Below are positions 5,653 through 13,828 of a stretch of 17,699 nt of DNA, one piece after another (the stretch's first letter is position 1; each line of letters begins with the position of its first letter). Location: the NCBI GenBank assembly GCA_029880755.1, contig JAOUNW010000022.1:1-17699 (forward strand), read 5' to 3'. Position numbers and translations under genes: made by a program. The notes beneath the pieces were generated by a model that was given only the letters and a program-made list of their open reading frames with translations, had not been told where the DNA came from and ran no database searches. Source of the stretch: Gammaproteobacteria bacterium. Its GTDB lineage: Bacteria > Pseudomonadota > Gammaproteobacteria > Acidiferrobacterales > SZUA-150.

Positions 5653-7077
5653 CTATAACTTCCACTCATGCACCGGCTTGCCGCTTTTCTGGTTTTCAAG
5701 ATAGGCGGCGGTCAGCTGTTGCATATTACGTCCATGCTGTTTCGCATAGGCCCGCTGCCAGGCGCTGCCGTTTTGTTGTGTGCGCACGCGGGCCTCGATC
5801 AATTCCAGATAGGTTTCTCTGTCATGGCGGTCAATTTCCAGTTGTTCCAGGCCTTGCCGGGCTAAGGGCAACAATTGCTCCAGCAGTAACGTTGTCATGG
5901 CCACTTCATTGCCGTTTAGCCAGCGGATGTGCGAGCGTAAACCCTTTTGTGCGGCACGATAAAAATTGCGCCGGGCTTCGGAAAAATGCAGCTGTGTTTC
6001 CGCCGGCGGATTCAACTGCAACATCATTTGCATTAATCCATAAAAGAATGCCGCATTGGCCGTGGTGTCTATCAGGCTCGGCCCCGCGGCCATGACACGG
6101 TGTTCAATGCGCAAGTGTGGCGTACCGTCGGATTCAAATCCCACCAATGGCCGGTTCCAGCGCCAGATGGTGCCGTTGTGCAAACGCAAGTGGCTGAAGC
6201 TTGCCGGGTCCGGATCCAGAGTTTCCGGCAACAGTACCGCGTAGCGCTCCAGGTTTTCATTAAATAATTCCATCAAGGTGTGTTTGGCGTAGCCGTTGCC
6301 GAAAGTGACACGCGCATCCAGACACACCTCGGTCAAACACACGGACACGGCCTGCTCGAACACGGGTATGCGGGTCTCATCCCAGAGATCGTGGCCAAAT
6401 AAGAAAGGGGAATTGGCGCTGACAGCGACCATGGGCGCCGACAAAATAGTGGCGATATTCAACGCCGGAGCGGCCAATCGCTGCGGCACCTGCAAGTGCA
6501 ACTGAAATGAGGTGGCGGCGGATTCCATCATCACGTCTTCGTGGTAGGTCTTGAGTTGTTCCACCCCCTGAATGTCCAGCTTCAGGGGATTGCCCTGACG
6601 CATGCGCCGCACCTGTTCATTGAGGGCGCGGTAACGGGTCATGGGTGACATATTGGCCAATACCAGTTGTTGTTCCTTGAGTGTGGGCAGAATGCCGACG
6701 GCAATGAGATCGATGGCCAGTTTATCGGCGGTCTGTGTGCACTGCTTCCAGGTTTGGCGCAGTTCCTGGTGCATTTTGCTCAAGGCCTTGCCGCTCAGTC
6801 TCTGCGGGTCGCCATTGAGCTCCACATTAAAACGGGCCAGTTCGGGAAAGACCTTGTCGCTGTTCAAGGCGGCCAGAAATTCCTCGTTGCGTGGGCTGGC
6901 CTGGCAGGCCCGGTCCATCAGCCACACCTCAAGCTCAAAGCCGCCTACCAGCGGCTCATCAGCGAAGCGCTGGGTCTCAAAGTATTGCTGCAATAAGCGG
7001 GTCTCCTGCCGCAAACGGGCCTCAAAACCGAGGAAATCCTGCTTTCGGAAGTGGCTGCGCTCTATTTCCTGGCCCAC
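5653..7077 (-). CDS. GCS2-family glutamate-cysteine ligase-like amidoligase
   Basis: The 474-aa product fits the GCS2 family of ATP-dependent carboxylate-amine ligases. It has the glutamate-rich nucleotide/metal motif GGFELEVWLMD (45-55), FNVELNGDP (83-91), the ATSFQLHLQVP strand (188-198), LHNGTIWRWNRPL (299-311) and HLRIEHRVMAAGPS (321-334). It should activate a carboxylate with ATP and join it to an amine, as in gamma-glutamylcysteine synthesis, but the real substrates are unknown. It starts with GTG at 7077, with GGGGAT eight bases upstream, and no better ATG is nearby. It is followed with no gap by the zinc deacylase gene. GCS2-like ligases paired with AstE-like peptidases, often with a RimK-type ATP-grasp enzyme, have been described in comparative work on amidoligases. 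No RimK is seen here. Confidence 0.75.
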   Translation of the reverse strand: MGQEIERSHFRKQDFLGFEARLRQETRLLQQYFETQRFADEPLVGGFELEVWLMDRACQASPRNEEFLAALNSDKVFPELARFNVELNGDPQRLSGKALSKMHQELRQTWKQCTQTADKLAIDLIAVGILPTLKEQQLVLANMSPMTRYRALNEQVRRMRQGNPLKLDIQGVEQLKTYHEDVMMESAATSFQLHLQVPQRLAAPALNIATILSAPMVAVSANSPFLFGHDLWDETRIPVFEQAVSVCLTEVCLDARVTFGNGYAKHTLMELFNENLERYAVLLPETLDPDPASFSHLRLHNGTIWRWNRPLVGFESDGTPHLRIEHRVMAAGPSLIDTTANAAFFYGLMQMMLQLNPPAETQLHFSEARRNFYRAAQKGLRSHIRWLNGNEVAMTTLLLEQLLPLARQGLEQLEIDRHDRETYLELIEARVRTQQNGSAWQRAYAKQHGRNMQQLTAAYLENQKSGKPVHEWKL

Positions 7078-7299
7078 TGGCTATCCCCGCGCCGTTTGGC
7101 GCTTTTTGGTGAATAGTAACAATAACGCTGTAATGATAAGAGTATAGATACTGAATCAGGGCTCACCCGGAGCACGCTTAATCACATGAGATTAATGTTG
7201 TTATAGGCCTGCCAATGCGATGGACAAAGACACAGGAAAGCCCTCAACAAGATGGTAGAATAACGCCATTACAGATGTTTTTAGCCAAACGGAGACTTT
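7078..7299. promoter_or_regulatory. Divergent intergenic region with promoters
   Basis: These 222 bases separate the minus-strand GCS2 pair from the plus-strand MoxR operon and must hold promoters for both. A hairpin GCGCC-GTTT-GGCGC (7089-7102) is followed by TTTTT on the plus strand and lies in the leader of the GCS2 gene. A TAGAAT (7256-7261) could be a -10 box for the MoxR operon, but I see no good -35. GGAG (7291-7294) is the ribosome site of the MoxR gene. Confidence 0.35.
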
Positions 7300-8349
7300 A
7301 TGCGACCGGCTCATATCCTGGCCATCCTAGATCGAGAATTTAATAGCGCCACCAGCGGCCATCACACACCAGTTATGTTGTGGGGCCCGCCCGGCGTGGG
7401 CAAATCACAAATGGTGGCGCAGGTGGCGCACAAACATAAGGTACCGGTGATTGATATTCGTCTTTCACAAATGGAACCCACGGACCTGCGCGGCATCCCT
7501 TTTCGTCATGAAGGGCAAGTGGAGTGGGCTGTACCGGCCCTGCTGCCCAACAGCGAACGTCACGGCAATAGCGGCATTTTATTTCTGGATGAAATTACCT
7601 CCGCTGCGCCAACAGTATCAGCGGCGGCCTATCAATTAATTCTGGACAGGCGTTTGGGCGAATACACCGTGCCCAAAGGCTGGGCGATTTTTGCCGCCGG
7701 TAATCGTCAGGGCGACCGCGGTGTTACCTTCGCCATGCCCGCGCCGCTTGCTAACCGGTTTTCACATTTTGAAGTGGAAGTGCACCTGGATGACTGGGTA
7801 GCCTGGGCTTATGCCAATAATATTGATGAACGCGTCATTGCCTTTTTGCGTTTTCGCCCAGAACTGTTATTTGATTTTGATCCGGCACACAATCCTGTCG
7901 CCTTCCCGTCGCCTCGTTCCTGGGAGTTCGCCCACCGGGCGTTACAGAAATTTGGCGACAACCCGGACTTGTTGTTAAACGGCATGCAGGCGTGTATTGG
8001 TCCAGCGGCCGGCATTGAGTTGAAGGCCTTCATCGACAATCTGGATAACCTGCCGGACATTGATGCTATTGTGGAAGGCAATGCCGATGTGCCGGTACCA
8101 AGAGAAACGGATTTGCAATACGCCGTAGCCAGCGCACTGGTGGGCCGTGCCATTCGTGTCAGAAACAGCCAGACGGAACAGGCAGTGTTCGGTCACATAC
8201 TTGATTACGCCGGACGTTTTCCACAAAAGGAAATGGGCGTCATGCTCGTATCCGACATGCATAGAGCCGTGGGACAACGATTGTTTGAAACACCACAGTT
8301 CAGTAACTGGGCCAAGAGCATTGCGGATGTCATGTTGTTTGAGGCCTGA
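7300..8349 (+). CDS. MoxR-like AAA+ ATPase
   Basis: The 349-aa protein has an AAA+ core with Walker A GPPGVGKS (29-36), Walker B GILFLDE (92-98), sensor 1 AAGN (132-135) and a likely arginine finger in PLANRF (149-154). The C-terminal part (about 190-349) is helical. MoxR-type ATPases act as chaperones, usually with a von Willebrand factor A (VWA) protein encoded beside them, to mature or load cofactors into other proteins. Exactly that partner follows 31 bases downstream. A good ribosome site (GGAG, five bases before ATG) supports the start. It is the first gene of a four-gene plus-strand operon. The client is not known. Confidence 0.88.
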   Translation: MRPAHILAILDREFNSATSGHHTPVMLWGPPGVGKSQMVAQVAHKHKVPVIDIRLSQMEPTDLRGIPFRHEGQVEWAVPALLPNSERHGNSGILFLDEITSAAPTVSAAAYQLILDRRLGEYTVPKGWAIFAAGNRQGDRGVTFAMPAPLANRFSHFEVEVHLDDWVAWAYANNIDERVIAFLRFRPELLFDFDPAHNPVAFPSPRSWEFAHRALQKFGDNPDLLLNGMQACIGPAAGIELKAFIDNLDNLPDIDAIVEGNADVPVPRETDLQYAVASALVGRAIRVRNSQTEQAVFGHILDYAGRFPQKEMGVMLVSDMHRAVGQRLFETPQFSNWAKSIADVMLFEA

Positions 8350-8380
8350 TGTTCGCTAAGTATTTTATTGGCCAGGTAGT

Positions 8381-9658
8381 ATGAGCGACGATATTGAAAT
8401 AAAACTGGCGGCGGCGCGTACGCGTCTGATTCTGGACAAGCCGTTTCTGGGTGCACTGGTGTTACGCCTGCCCATGATCAAGGCCGATCCCGAGTGGTGC
8501 AAGACCACGGCCACAGATGCCCGCTCATTTTATTATAACGAAGCCTACATCAAGGCATTGAGCCTGGAAGAGACCCAGTTTGTGTTGGCACACGAGGCAT
8601 TACATTGCGGCCTGTCTCATTTTGCCCGACGTCAACATAGAGTAAAGCCTCGTTGGGATGTAGCCTGCGATTACGCCATCAACCCGTTACTACTCAACGA
8701 CGGTTTAAAGGCACCGCCCGGCGCCCTGCACCTGCCCGACTATGAAGGTATGACCGCCGAAGAAATTTATCCTTATATCGATGAAAACACCGAAGACGGC
8801 CCCATGGACCAGCATCTTTACGATGATACGTCCAACGAAGGCAGTAACAGTGGCGAGTCCTCGGGCAATCCGAAACAACAGGATAACCCGCCGCCACAAG
8901 GCAACAATCCACCACCGCCCAATGGCAGCCCGCCACCCTCGCCTGGCGAGCAAGACGGTGACGGAAAGCGACAACAGCCGCAACCGCATAACGGCGCTTC
9001 CAAACCGGAGCCCTTGAATCAGAGTGAAATGGAATCCCTGAGTGTGCAGTGGCAACAACGACTCGCGGGCGCCGCCCAGCAGGCGATGCAGGCGGGAAAA
9101 ATGGGGCCAAGCATGGCGCGTCTGGTGGATCATTTGTTGCAGCCGCAACTACCATGGCGCATGTTGTTGGCCCGTTACATGAATAGTGTCGCCCGTGACG
9201 ATTACAGTTTTTCCCGACCCTCCAGCCGCCGCGAAGGCGATGCCATTTTACCCAGCCTGCACAGCGCCCAGACGGACGTTACCGTCGTACTCGATACCAG
9301 CGGTTCCATTAAGAATGACGAGATGCAGGAATTTCTGGCGGAGGTGGATGCGTTAAAGGGGCAATTGAATGCGCGCGTTACCTTGCATGCCTGTGACGAC
9401 AAACTTTCCAGCACCGGGCCCTGGGTCTATGAGCCCTGGGAAACCATGACGCTTCCTGAAAGTCTGGAAGGCGGCGGTGGCACCCGTTTTACCCCGGCAT
9501 TCCAATGGGCGGAAGACATGGACCAGCAACCCAACATTATGCTCTACTTCACCGATGCCGAAGGAGAGTTTCCGGAAAAAGAACCGCCGTTCCCGGTAAT
9601 ATGGCTGGTAAAAGGCAAGTCCAAAGTGCCATGGGGGCAACGGATCCAGTTAAACTAG
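8381..9658 (+). CDS. VWA protein with metallopeptidase-like N-terminal domain (DUF2201 type)
   Basis: The 425-aa protein has two domains. The N-terminal one (about 1-140) carries HEALHCGLSH (71-80), an HExxH zinc motif with a further histidine at 80, and CDYAIN (96-101), as in the putative metallopeptidase domain of the DUF2201 family. A low-complexity linker rich in Pro, Gln, Asn and Gly (about 150-212) leads to a helical section and then a VWA domain with the metal-ion-dependent adhesion motif DTSGS (305-309), GGGGT (364-368) and TDAEG (391-395). VWA proteins work with MoxR ATPases, and the gene upstream is one. The start has AGGT close before ATG. Whether the zinc site cleaves anything is unknown. 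Cytoplasmic, with no signal peptide. Confidence 0.85.
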   Translation: MSDDIEIKLAAARTRLILDKPFLGALVLRLPMIKADPEWCKTTATDARSFYYNEAYIKALSLEETQFVLAHEALHCGLSHFARRQHRVKPRWDVACDYAINPLLLNDGLKAPPGALHLPDYEGMTAEEIYPYIDENTEDGPMDQHLYDDTSNEGSNSGESSGNPKQQDNPPPQGNNPPPPNGSPPPSPGEQDGDGKRQQPQPHNGASKPEPLNQSEMESLSVQWQQRLAGAAQQAMQAGKMGPSMARLVDHLLQPQLPWRMLLARYMNSVARDDYSFSRPSSRREGDAILPSLHSAQTDVTVVLDTSGSIKNDEMQEFLAEVDALKGQLNARVTLHACDDKLSSTGPWVYEPWETMTLPESLEGGGGTRFTPAFQWAEDMDQQPNIMLYFTDAEGEFPEKEPPFPVIWLVKGKSKVPWGQRIQLN

Positions 9659-9729
9659 TTTCGGTGGTTTCAAACACCGCTTTCACTATATCCGCTATTC
9701 ATTCGTAGAAATTTAAGAGACTATTTTCC

Positions 9730-10854
9730 GTGGAACTCTCCAGCGAAGACCAGCTTCGGCTAAATGTATTACTGGCCAACCGCATTGATGCAGTTCGTAT
9801 CGACGAGCAGCACATGACCCTGTATGCACTGTCGGGTGAAGAAGAGGCCAAGGTCACACTGCATCCCAACTGCCGGGGCGATCAGTACCTGCGCCGGGTG
9901 CGCGAATTGTTGTCGGGTCATGTGCTGGGCTCTCCCGGCGGTTATCCGATTTTCCTGAAGCGCTGGACACGCATGGGACAAATGCGCGCCGATAACCTGG
10001 CGGAGTTATTAAAACTGGGTGAACCCGAGGCTGTTGTCGCCGTTGCCGGCGCGCCAGGCCTGGACGATGAACTGGCGCGACGCGCCTGGTGGGCCTCACC
10101 CACTTCCGATACCGCCCGATGCATGCTGGCGAGCCAAACGGTAACGGCTGGTCCCATGGGTAAAATCCTGGCGCACCACCTGGTGGAGCACCTGCCTTTT
10201 GAAACACAGCCGTTAACCATGATTGAAACTGTGCGCCTGGTATTGCAACCGGGACTGATTGACGACGACACACGCCAGCAGCTATGGAACAAGGGCAAAC
10301 ACAAGCGCGCCTACCATGTCGGATTTTTAATCCAGACACCCAATGATTTACCGGAAACAGTGCCCGCGCGTCATGATTATGCAGAACATGAGGCATCAAT
10401 AAAGAAATTGGTAGAACAGAATAATCCCTATGCTGCATTATTGCTGCAAATACTTGATAGCCAGGGACAGTCGTTTATCAGCATCGCCGAGGCTGTTATG
10501 CGCAAACCCTATGACCAGGATGATGTGGTTGCGCTGCTTAACGCCATTCGAAATTATTTCAAAGTCATGATGCCAGACGCCAAAGCAGAACAGGATATTG
10601 AGAAGATTGTTGAGGAGGCGCAAACGATGCTTGCCTCCGGTGAAGACAAGGCCCTGAAACAGCTCATTGACGCTGTACCGGAATTGCGGCAAGAAATCGG
10701 CGCAGCCCTGATACTGGCACGCAGCAACGAGGACATCGTCACTCCTGTGTTTGCCAAGACCACTGCCATTGGCACAGTGATGCGTAAAAAGCTGGAGCCC
10801 ATTACCTCACCTTTGTTTGCCCAGTTTTCTATTCTGCTGGGACGTGCCGACTGA
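9730..10854 (+). CDS. DsrS-like protein
   Basis: The 374-aa protein resembles DsrS of sulfur-oxidising bacteria, recognised from the text around YLRRVRELLSGHVLGSPGGYP, FLKRWTRMGQM, ARRAWWASP and VRLVLQPGLID. The recognition is from memory, not a search. DsrS is a cytoplasmic protein encoded at the end of dsr clusters in Allochromatium and related bacteria. Its biochemical role is not settled, though an effect on dsr gene expression has been reported. No other dsr gene is visible here, so this copy lies in a MoxR-VWA operon instead. The start is GTG at 9730 with a weak AAGAG upstream, after 71 noncoding bases containing a CGGTG/CACCG hairpin (9661-9678). It ends three bases before the next ATG. 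Confidence 0.6.
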   Translation: MELSSEDQLRLNVLLANRIDAVRIDEQHMTLYALSGEEEAKVTLHPNCRGDQYLRRVRELLSGHVLGSPGGYPIFLKRWTRMGQMRADNLAELLKLGEPEAVVAVAGAPGLDDELARRAWWASPTSDTARCMLASQTVTAGPMGKILAHHLVEHLPFETQPLTMIETVRLVLQPGLIDDDTRQQLWNKGKHKRAYHVGFLIQTPNDLPETVPARHDYAEHEASIKKLVEQNNPYAALLLQILDSQGQSFISIAEAVMRKPYDQDDVVALLNAIRNYFKVMMPDAKAEQDIEKIVEEAQTMLASGEDKALKQLIDAVPELRQEIGAALILARSNEDIVTPVFAKTTAIGTVMRKKLEPITSPLFAQFSILLGRAD

Positions 10855-10857
10855 CAC

Positions 10858-11400
10858 ATGCCTGCCATTGAAATTATTCGCGTATCCCTGACGTTGACCG
10901 TCCAGGTTGCCATGGAACAGTTGCGCCAGGAAATGGGTGAGCTGGTAACCGCCGTGGGGCCTAACCTGGCGTTGCAGGTGGACGCCTTCACCAGAGAGGA
11001 AAAGCTCGGCTACTACCCGGCATTGGACTATTTTAATAATCGCCCGGGAATCGATCCCAACCTGCTTTCCACCAGCGAACACATCGCCTCACTGGTTTGC
11101 GATTATGTGCGCTACCAGATGCGTATTCAGTTGCGCGAACCTTTCTCCCATATCAAGTTCGATAAAATTCAGTCGCTGGCCTTTTCCATGCCCCGGGTAT
11201 TACCCAGCGACCGAAACGCCCTGGAAAAACTGACTGAACATTACTCGCCCAACCGGGTGCGGGCCATCATTAACGCCTCTTCCATCGAAAAGGCCAGCAC
11301 CAATACCGAGGGCTACGAACGCCTGGTGGTCCATAAGGCCCAGCGCTGGCTGGAAAAACGCTTTGAGGCGGTCCACATCAGTGATGCCCGCAAGTTATGA
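10858..11400 (+). CDS. Conserved hypothetical protein, last gene of MoxR-VWA operon
   Basis: I do not recognise this 180-aa protein. It is soluble, with no signal peptide or membrane segment. An amphipathic N-terminus (about 1-35) precedes a charged middle (about 45-75, with EEKLGYYPALDYFNN), a basic-aromatic stretch RYQMRIQLREPFSHIKFDKIQ (roughly 86-106) and a helical C-terminus with VHKAQRWLEKRFEAV. The ATG lies three bases after the DsrS-like gene's TGA, so it is surely cotranscribed and likely shares its function with the MoxR, VWA and DsrS-like proteins. GC-rich codon use matches those neighbours. Confidence 0.7.
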   Translation: MPAIEIIRVSLTLTVQVAMEQLRQEMGELVTAVGPNLALQVDAFTREEKLGYYPALDYFNNRPGIDPNLLSTSEHIASLVCDYVRYQMRIQLREPFSHIKFDKIQSLAFSMPRVLPSDRNALEKLTEHYSPNRVRAIINASSIEKASTNTEGYERLVVHKAQRWLEKRFEAVHISDARKL

Positions 11401-11412
11401 GCACGGTTAACC

Positions 11413-11440
11413 CTTGAAACCCAGGGCTTATGACCCCAAT
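11413..11440 (+). promoter_or_regulatory. Sigma-32 heat-shock promoter of htpG
   Basis: CTTGAAA (11413-11419) and CCCCAAT (11434-11440) are separated by 14 bases, matching the sigma-32 consensus CTTGAAA N11-16 CCCCATnT closely. It lies about 100 bases before htpG, as expected for a heat-shock gene. No equally good sigma-70 promoter was seen in the same gap. Confidence 0.8.
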
Positions 11441-11538
11441 GCTATGGCGGTAGCAACCGGGCAGGCGCCCCGGGCTTCGGAATAACAGTTAATCAACGAG
11501 TTACCAACACCCAAGCACCTGAAGGAGTTTTGCAAGCA

Positions 11539-13425
11539 ATGACGGTAGAAACACATAAAGAGACCCTGGGCTTCCAAACAGAAGTGACCCAATTGCTGGA
11601 TCTGATGATCCACTCCCTGTACAGCAACAAAGAAATTTTCCTGCGCGAATTAATCTCCAATGCCTCGGATGCAGCAGACAAACTGCGCTTTGAGGCCCTG
11701 ACCGACAACGCTCTCTATGAAGATGACAGTGAATTGGCCATCACTGTCGACTACGACAAAAAGAAAAAGACCATCACCATCAGTGATAACGGCATTGGCA
11801 TGAACCGCAGCGAAGTCATTGAAAATATCGGCACCATTGCCAAATCGGGCACGCGTCAGTTCTTCGACTCTCTCACCGGCGACCAGGCAAAGGATGCCCA
11901 TCTTATCGGCCAGTTCGGTGTCGGTTTTTATTCCGCCTTCATTGTCGCCGACAAAGTCACGCTGACCACGCGCCGGGCGGGAGTGGGCGCGGAACACGGT
12001 GTGTGCTGGGAATCGGAAGGCAAGGGCGACTACACCCTGGAAACCGTGGAGATGGCCAAACGCGGCACTGAGATTATCTTGCACCTGCGCAAAGACCAGG
12101 AGGAGTTCCTGGACGGTTACCGGCTGCGAAATATTATTCACAAATATTCCGATCACATCACCCTGCCCATTCGCATGAAATCGGAGGACAAGGAAAAGAA
12201 AGGTGAGCTTGAAACCATCAACAAGGCCTCCGCCCTGTGGGCGCGGCCCAAGAAGGAAATCAAGGAAGAAGAGTACAACGAGTTTTATAAACACGTGGCC
12301 CATGACTTTGAGGACCCACTGGCCTACTCCCATAACCGCGTGGAAGGAAAACAGGAATACACTTCACTACTGTATATCCCGGCACGCGCACCTTTTGATT
12401 TGTGGGACCGGAACAGCCGTCATGGTATCAAGTTATATGTGCGCCGCGTGTTCATTATGGATGATGCGGAACAACTTATGCCAGGCTATTTACGGTTTGT
12501 GCGCGGCATTATCGACTCCAACGATTTGCCGTTGAATGTCTCGCGCGAGATTCTTCAGCAGAGCAAGGAAATCGAAAGCATTCGTTCCGGTTCTGTCAAA
12601 AAAGTGCTGGGCATTCTGGAAGACATGGCCAAGAAAGATGCCGATAAGTATGGCAACTTCTGGAAGGAATTTGGAAAGGTCATGAAAGAAGGCATTGTCG
12701 ATGATTTCAGCAACCGTGAACGCATTGCCAAATTGTTACGCTTCTCCAGCACCCACACAGATAGCCAGGACCAGACAGTTTCCCTGGAAGACTATGTGGG
12801 CCGCATGAAGACGGACCAGAAGACCATTTACTATATTACGGCAGACAGTTTTGCCGCAGCCAAAAACAGTCCACACCTGGAAATCTTCCGCAGAAAGGAA
12901 ATCGAGGTATTGTTATTGCATGACCGCGTCGATGAATGGATGCTGTCCGGCCTGACAGAGTTTGATAAAAAACCGCTGCAGTCAGTTACCAAGGGTGAAC
13001 TGGACCTGGGTAATCTGGAAGACAAGGAAGAGAAAAAGAAACAGGAAAAAACCGCGGATGAATTCAAGGACCTTATCGGTAAGATCAAGGACACCCTGGG
13101 AGAGCAGGTTAAGGAAGTGCGTGTCACTCACCGCCTGACCTCTTCTCCGGCGTGTCTGGTGGCGGATGAACATGACATGGGCGCGAATCTGGAACGCATT
13201 CTGAAATCCGTGGGCCAGGATGTACCGTCGAGCAAACCGATCCTGGAAATCAACCCGGAGCATCCGATTGTGCTGAAAATAAAGGGTGAAGCAGATGGTG
13301 AACAATTCAAGGACTGGACCCAGGTATTGTTTGACCAGGCCCTGCTCAGCGAAGGCGGTCATCTGGAAGACCCTGCCAGTTTCGTCCAGCGCTTGAATAA
13401 CCTGTTTATGTCGCTATCGAAGTAA
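11539..13425 (+). CDS. htpG: Molecular chaperone HtpG (Hsp90)
   Basis: The 628-aa protein has the Hsp90 N-terminal GHKL ATPase domain with RELISNASDAADKLR (36-50; E37 and N41 are the ATP/Mg residues), DNGIGM (83-88) and GQFGVGFYSAF (124-134). The middle domain (about 230-500) contains the catalytic-loop text DLPLNVSREILQQ, and the C-terminal part is the dimerisation domain. The length is normal for bacterial HtpG, and a charged EKKKQEKT stretch lies near residue 500. I use the ATG at 11539 with AAGGAG 11 bases upstream. A TTG at 11530 sits too close to that ribosome site. Transcription is likely driven by the sigma-32 promoter at 11413-11440 and ends at the hairpin at 13445-13476. Cytoplasmic. 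Confidence 0.97.
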   Translation: MTVETHKETLGFQTEVTQLLDLMIHSLYSNKEIFLRELISNASDAADKLRFEALTDNALYEDDSELAITVDYDKKKKTITISDNGIGMNRSEVIENIGTIAKSGTRQFFDSLTGDQAKDAHLIGQFGVGFYSAFIVADKVTLTTRRAGVGAEHGVCWESEGKGDYTLETVEMAKRGTEIILHLRKDQEEFLDGYRLRNIIHKYSDHITLPIRMKSEDKEKKGELETINKASALWARPKKEIKEEEYNEFYKHVAHDFEDPLAYSHNRVEGKQEYTSLLYIPARAPFDLWDRNSRHGIKLYVRRVFIMDDAEQLMPGYLRFVRGIIDSNDLPLNVSREILQQSKEIESIRSGSVKKVLGILEDMAKKDADKYGNFWKEFGKVMKEGIVDDFSNRERIAKLLRFSSTHTDSQDQTVSLEDYVGRMKTDQKTIYYITADSFAAAKNSPHLEIFRRKEIEVLLLHDRVDEWMLSGLTEFDKKPLQSVTKGELDLGNLEDKEEKKKQEKTADEFKDLIGKIKDTLGEQVKEVRVTHRLTSSPACLVADEHDMGANLERILKSVGQDVPSSKPILEINPEHPIVLKIKGEADGEQFKDWTQVLFDQALLSEGGHLEDPASFVQRLNNLFMSLSK

Positions 13426-13444
13426 ATTTCTATCATTGAAACAA

Positions 13445-13476
13445 AAAAAGGCCATGGATTGCTCCATGGCCTTTTT
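13445..13476. terminator. Bidirectional rho-independent terminator
   Basis: GGCCATGGA (13450-13458) and TCCATGGCC (13463-13471) pair around TTGC, flanked by an A-run (13443-13449) and a T-run (13472-13476). The structure works on both strands and separates htpG from the convergent small gene at 13496. Confidence 0.92.
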
Positions 13477-13495
13477 CATTCACTTTACATCCGGA

Positions 13496-13792
13496 TTAGT
13501 CGTCGTTGTCCTTGCGCCTGCCAATTTTAGTAATCGGCACCACCGTAGAGGTCTGGGGCTCATCGGTATAATGTGGGCGCATATTCATAGTATCCCCCGC
13601 CTCTTCAATCAACTCACGTTCGCGCGTGGTAATCAGCAACAAACAGTGACGAATATTCTCAATAGTGCTGTCTGACAAGGGATGGCGCATGCCCGGCTCC
13701 ACGGTCGTATCCTTGATAACGGAGGTCAAGGTACTTTTCATAGCCTGCAGGACACGAAATTCAATAGGCTGATCGGCTTTGCTTTTACTCAT
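13496..13792 (-). CDS. Small conserved hypothetical protein
   Basis: The ATG at 13792 (98 aa) has GGAG five bases upstream and is preferred over the longer start at 13828, which begins directly against the stop of the HPP gene. The protein is soluble. It has a lysine-rich start (MSKSKADQPIEF), a helical middle (LQAMKSTLTSVIKDTT and STIENIRHCLLLITTRERELIEE) and a disordered tail with MNMRPHYTDEPQTSTVVPITKIGRR. I recall related short gammaproteobacterial proteins labelled segregation and condensation protein A, but the text does not look like ScpA, so I give no function. It is likely cotranscribed with the HPP gene upstream, 36 bases away, and ends at the shared terminator. Confidence 0.72.
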   Translation of the reverse strand: MSKSKADQPIEFRVLQAMKSTLTSVIKDTTVEPGMRHPLSDSTIENIRHCLLLITTRERELIEEAGDTMNMRPHYTDEPQTSTVVPITKIGRRKDNDD

Positions 13793-13828
13793 AATAACTC
13801 CACACAGACCTTTGTCTGTTTTAGTCAA

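Noticed and set aside
7089..7107. GCGCC/GGCGC hairpin with T-run as a plus-strand terminator
   Set aside because: No plus-strand gene lies upstream to terminate. It may be a leader structure of the GCS2 gene, but a five-base-pair stem is too short to be sure.
8694..9155. Long minus-strand ORFs opposite the VWA gene
   Set aside because: They are shadows caused by GC-rich codon bias and the low-complexity Pro/Gln/Asn linker; they have no recognisable domains.
9661..9678. CGGTG/CACCG hairpin after the VWA gene as a terminator
   Set aside because: It has a bulge and no following T-run, and the downstream gene appears to belong to the same operon.
11650..12333. 227-aa minus-strand ORF opposite htpG
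   Set aside because: It lies entirely antisense to a highly conserved chaperone gene, and its sequence is explained by the reverse of HtpG codons.
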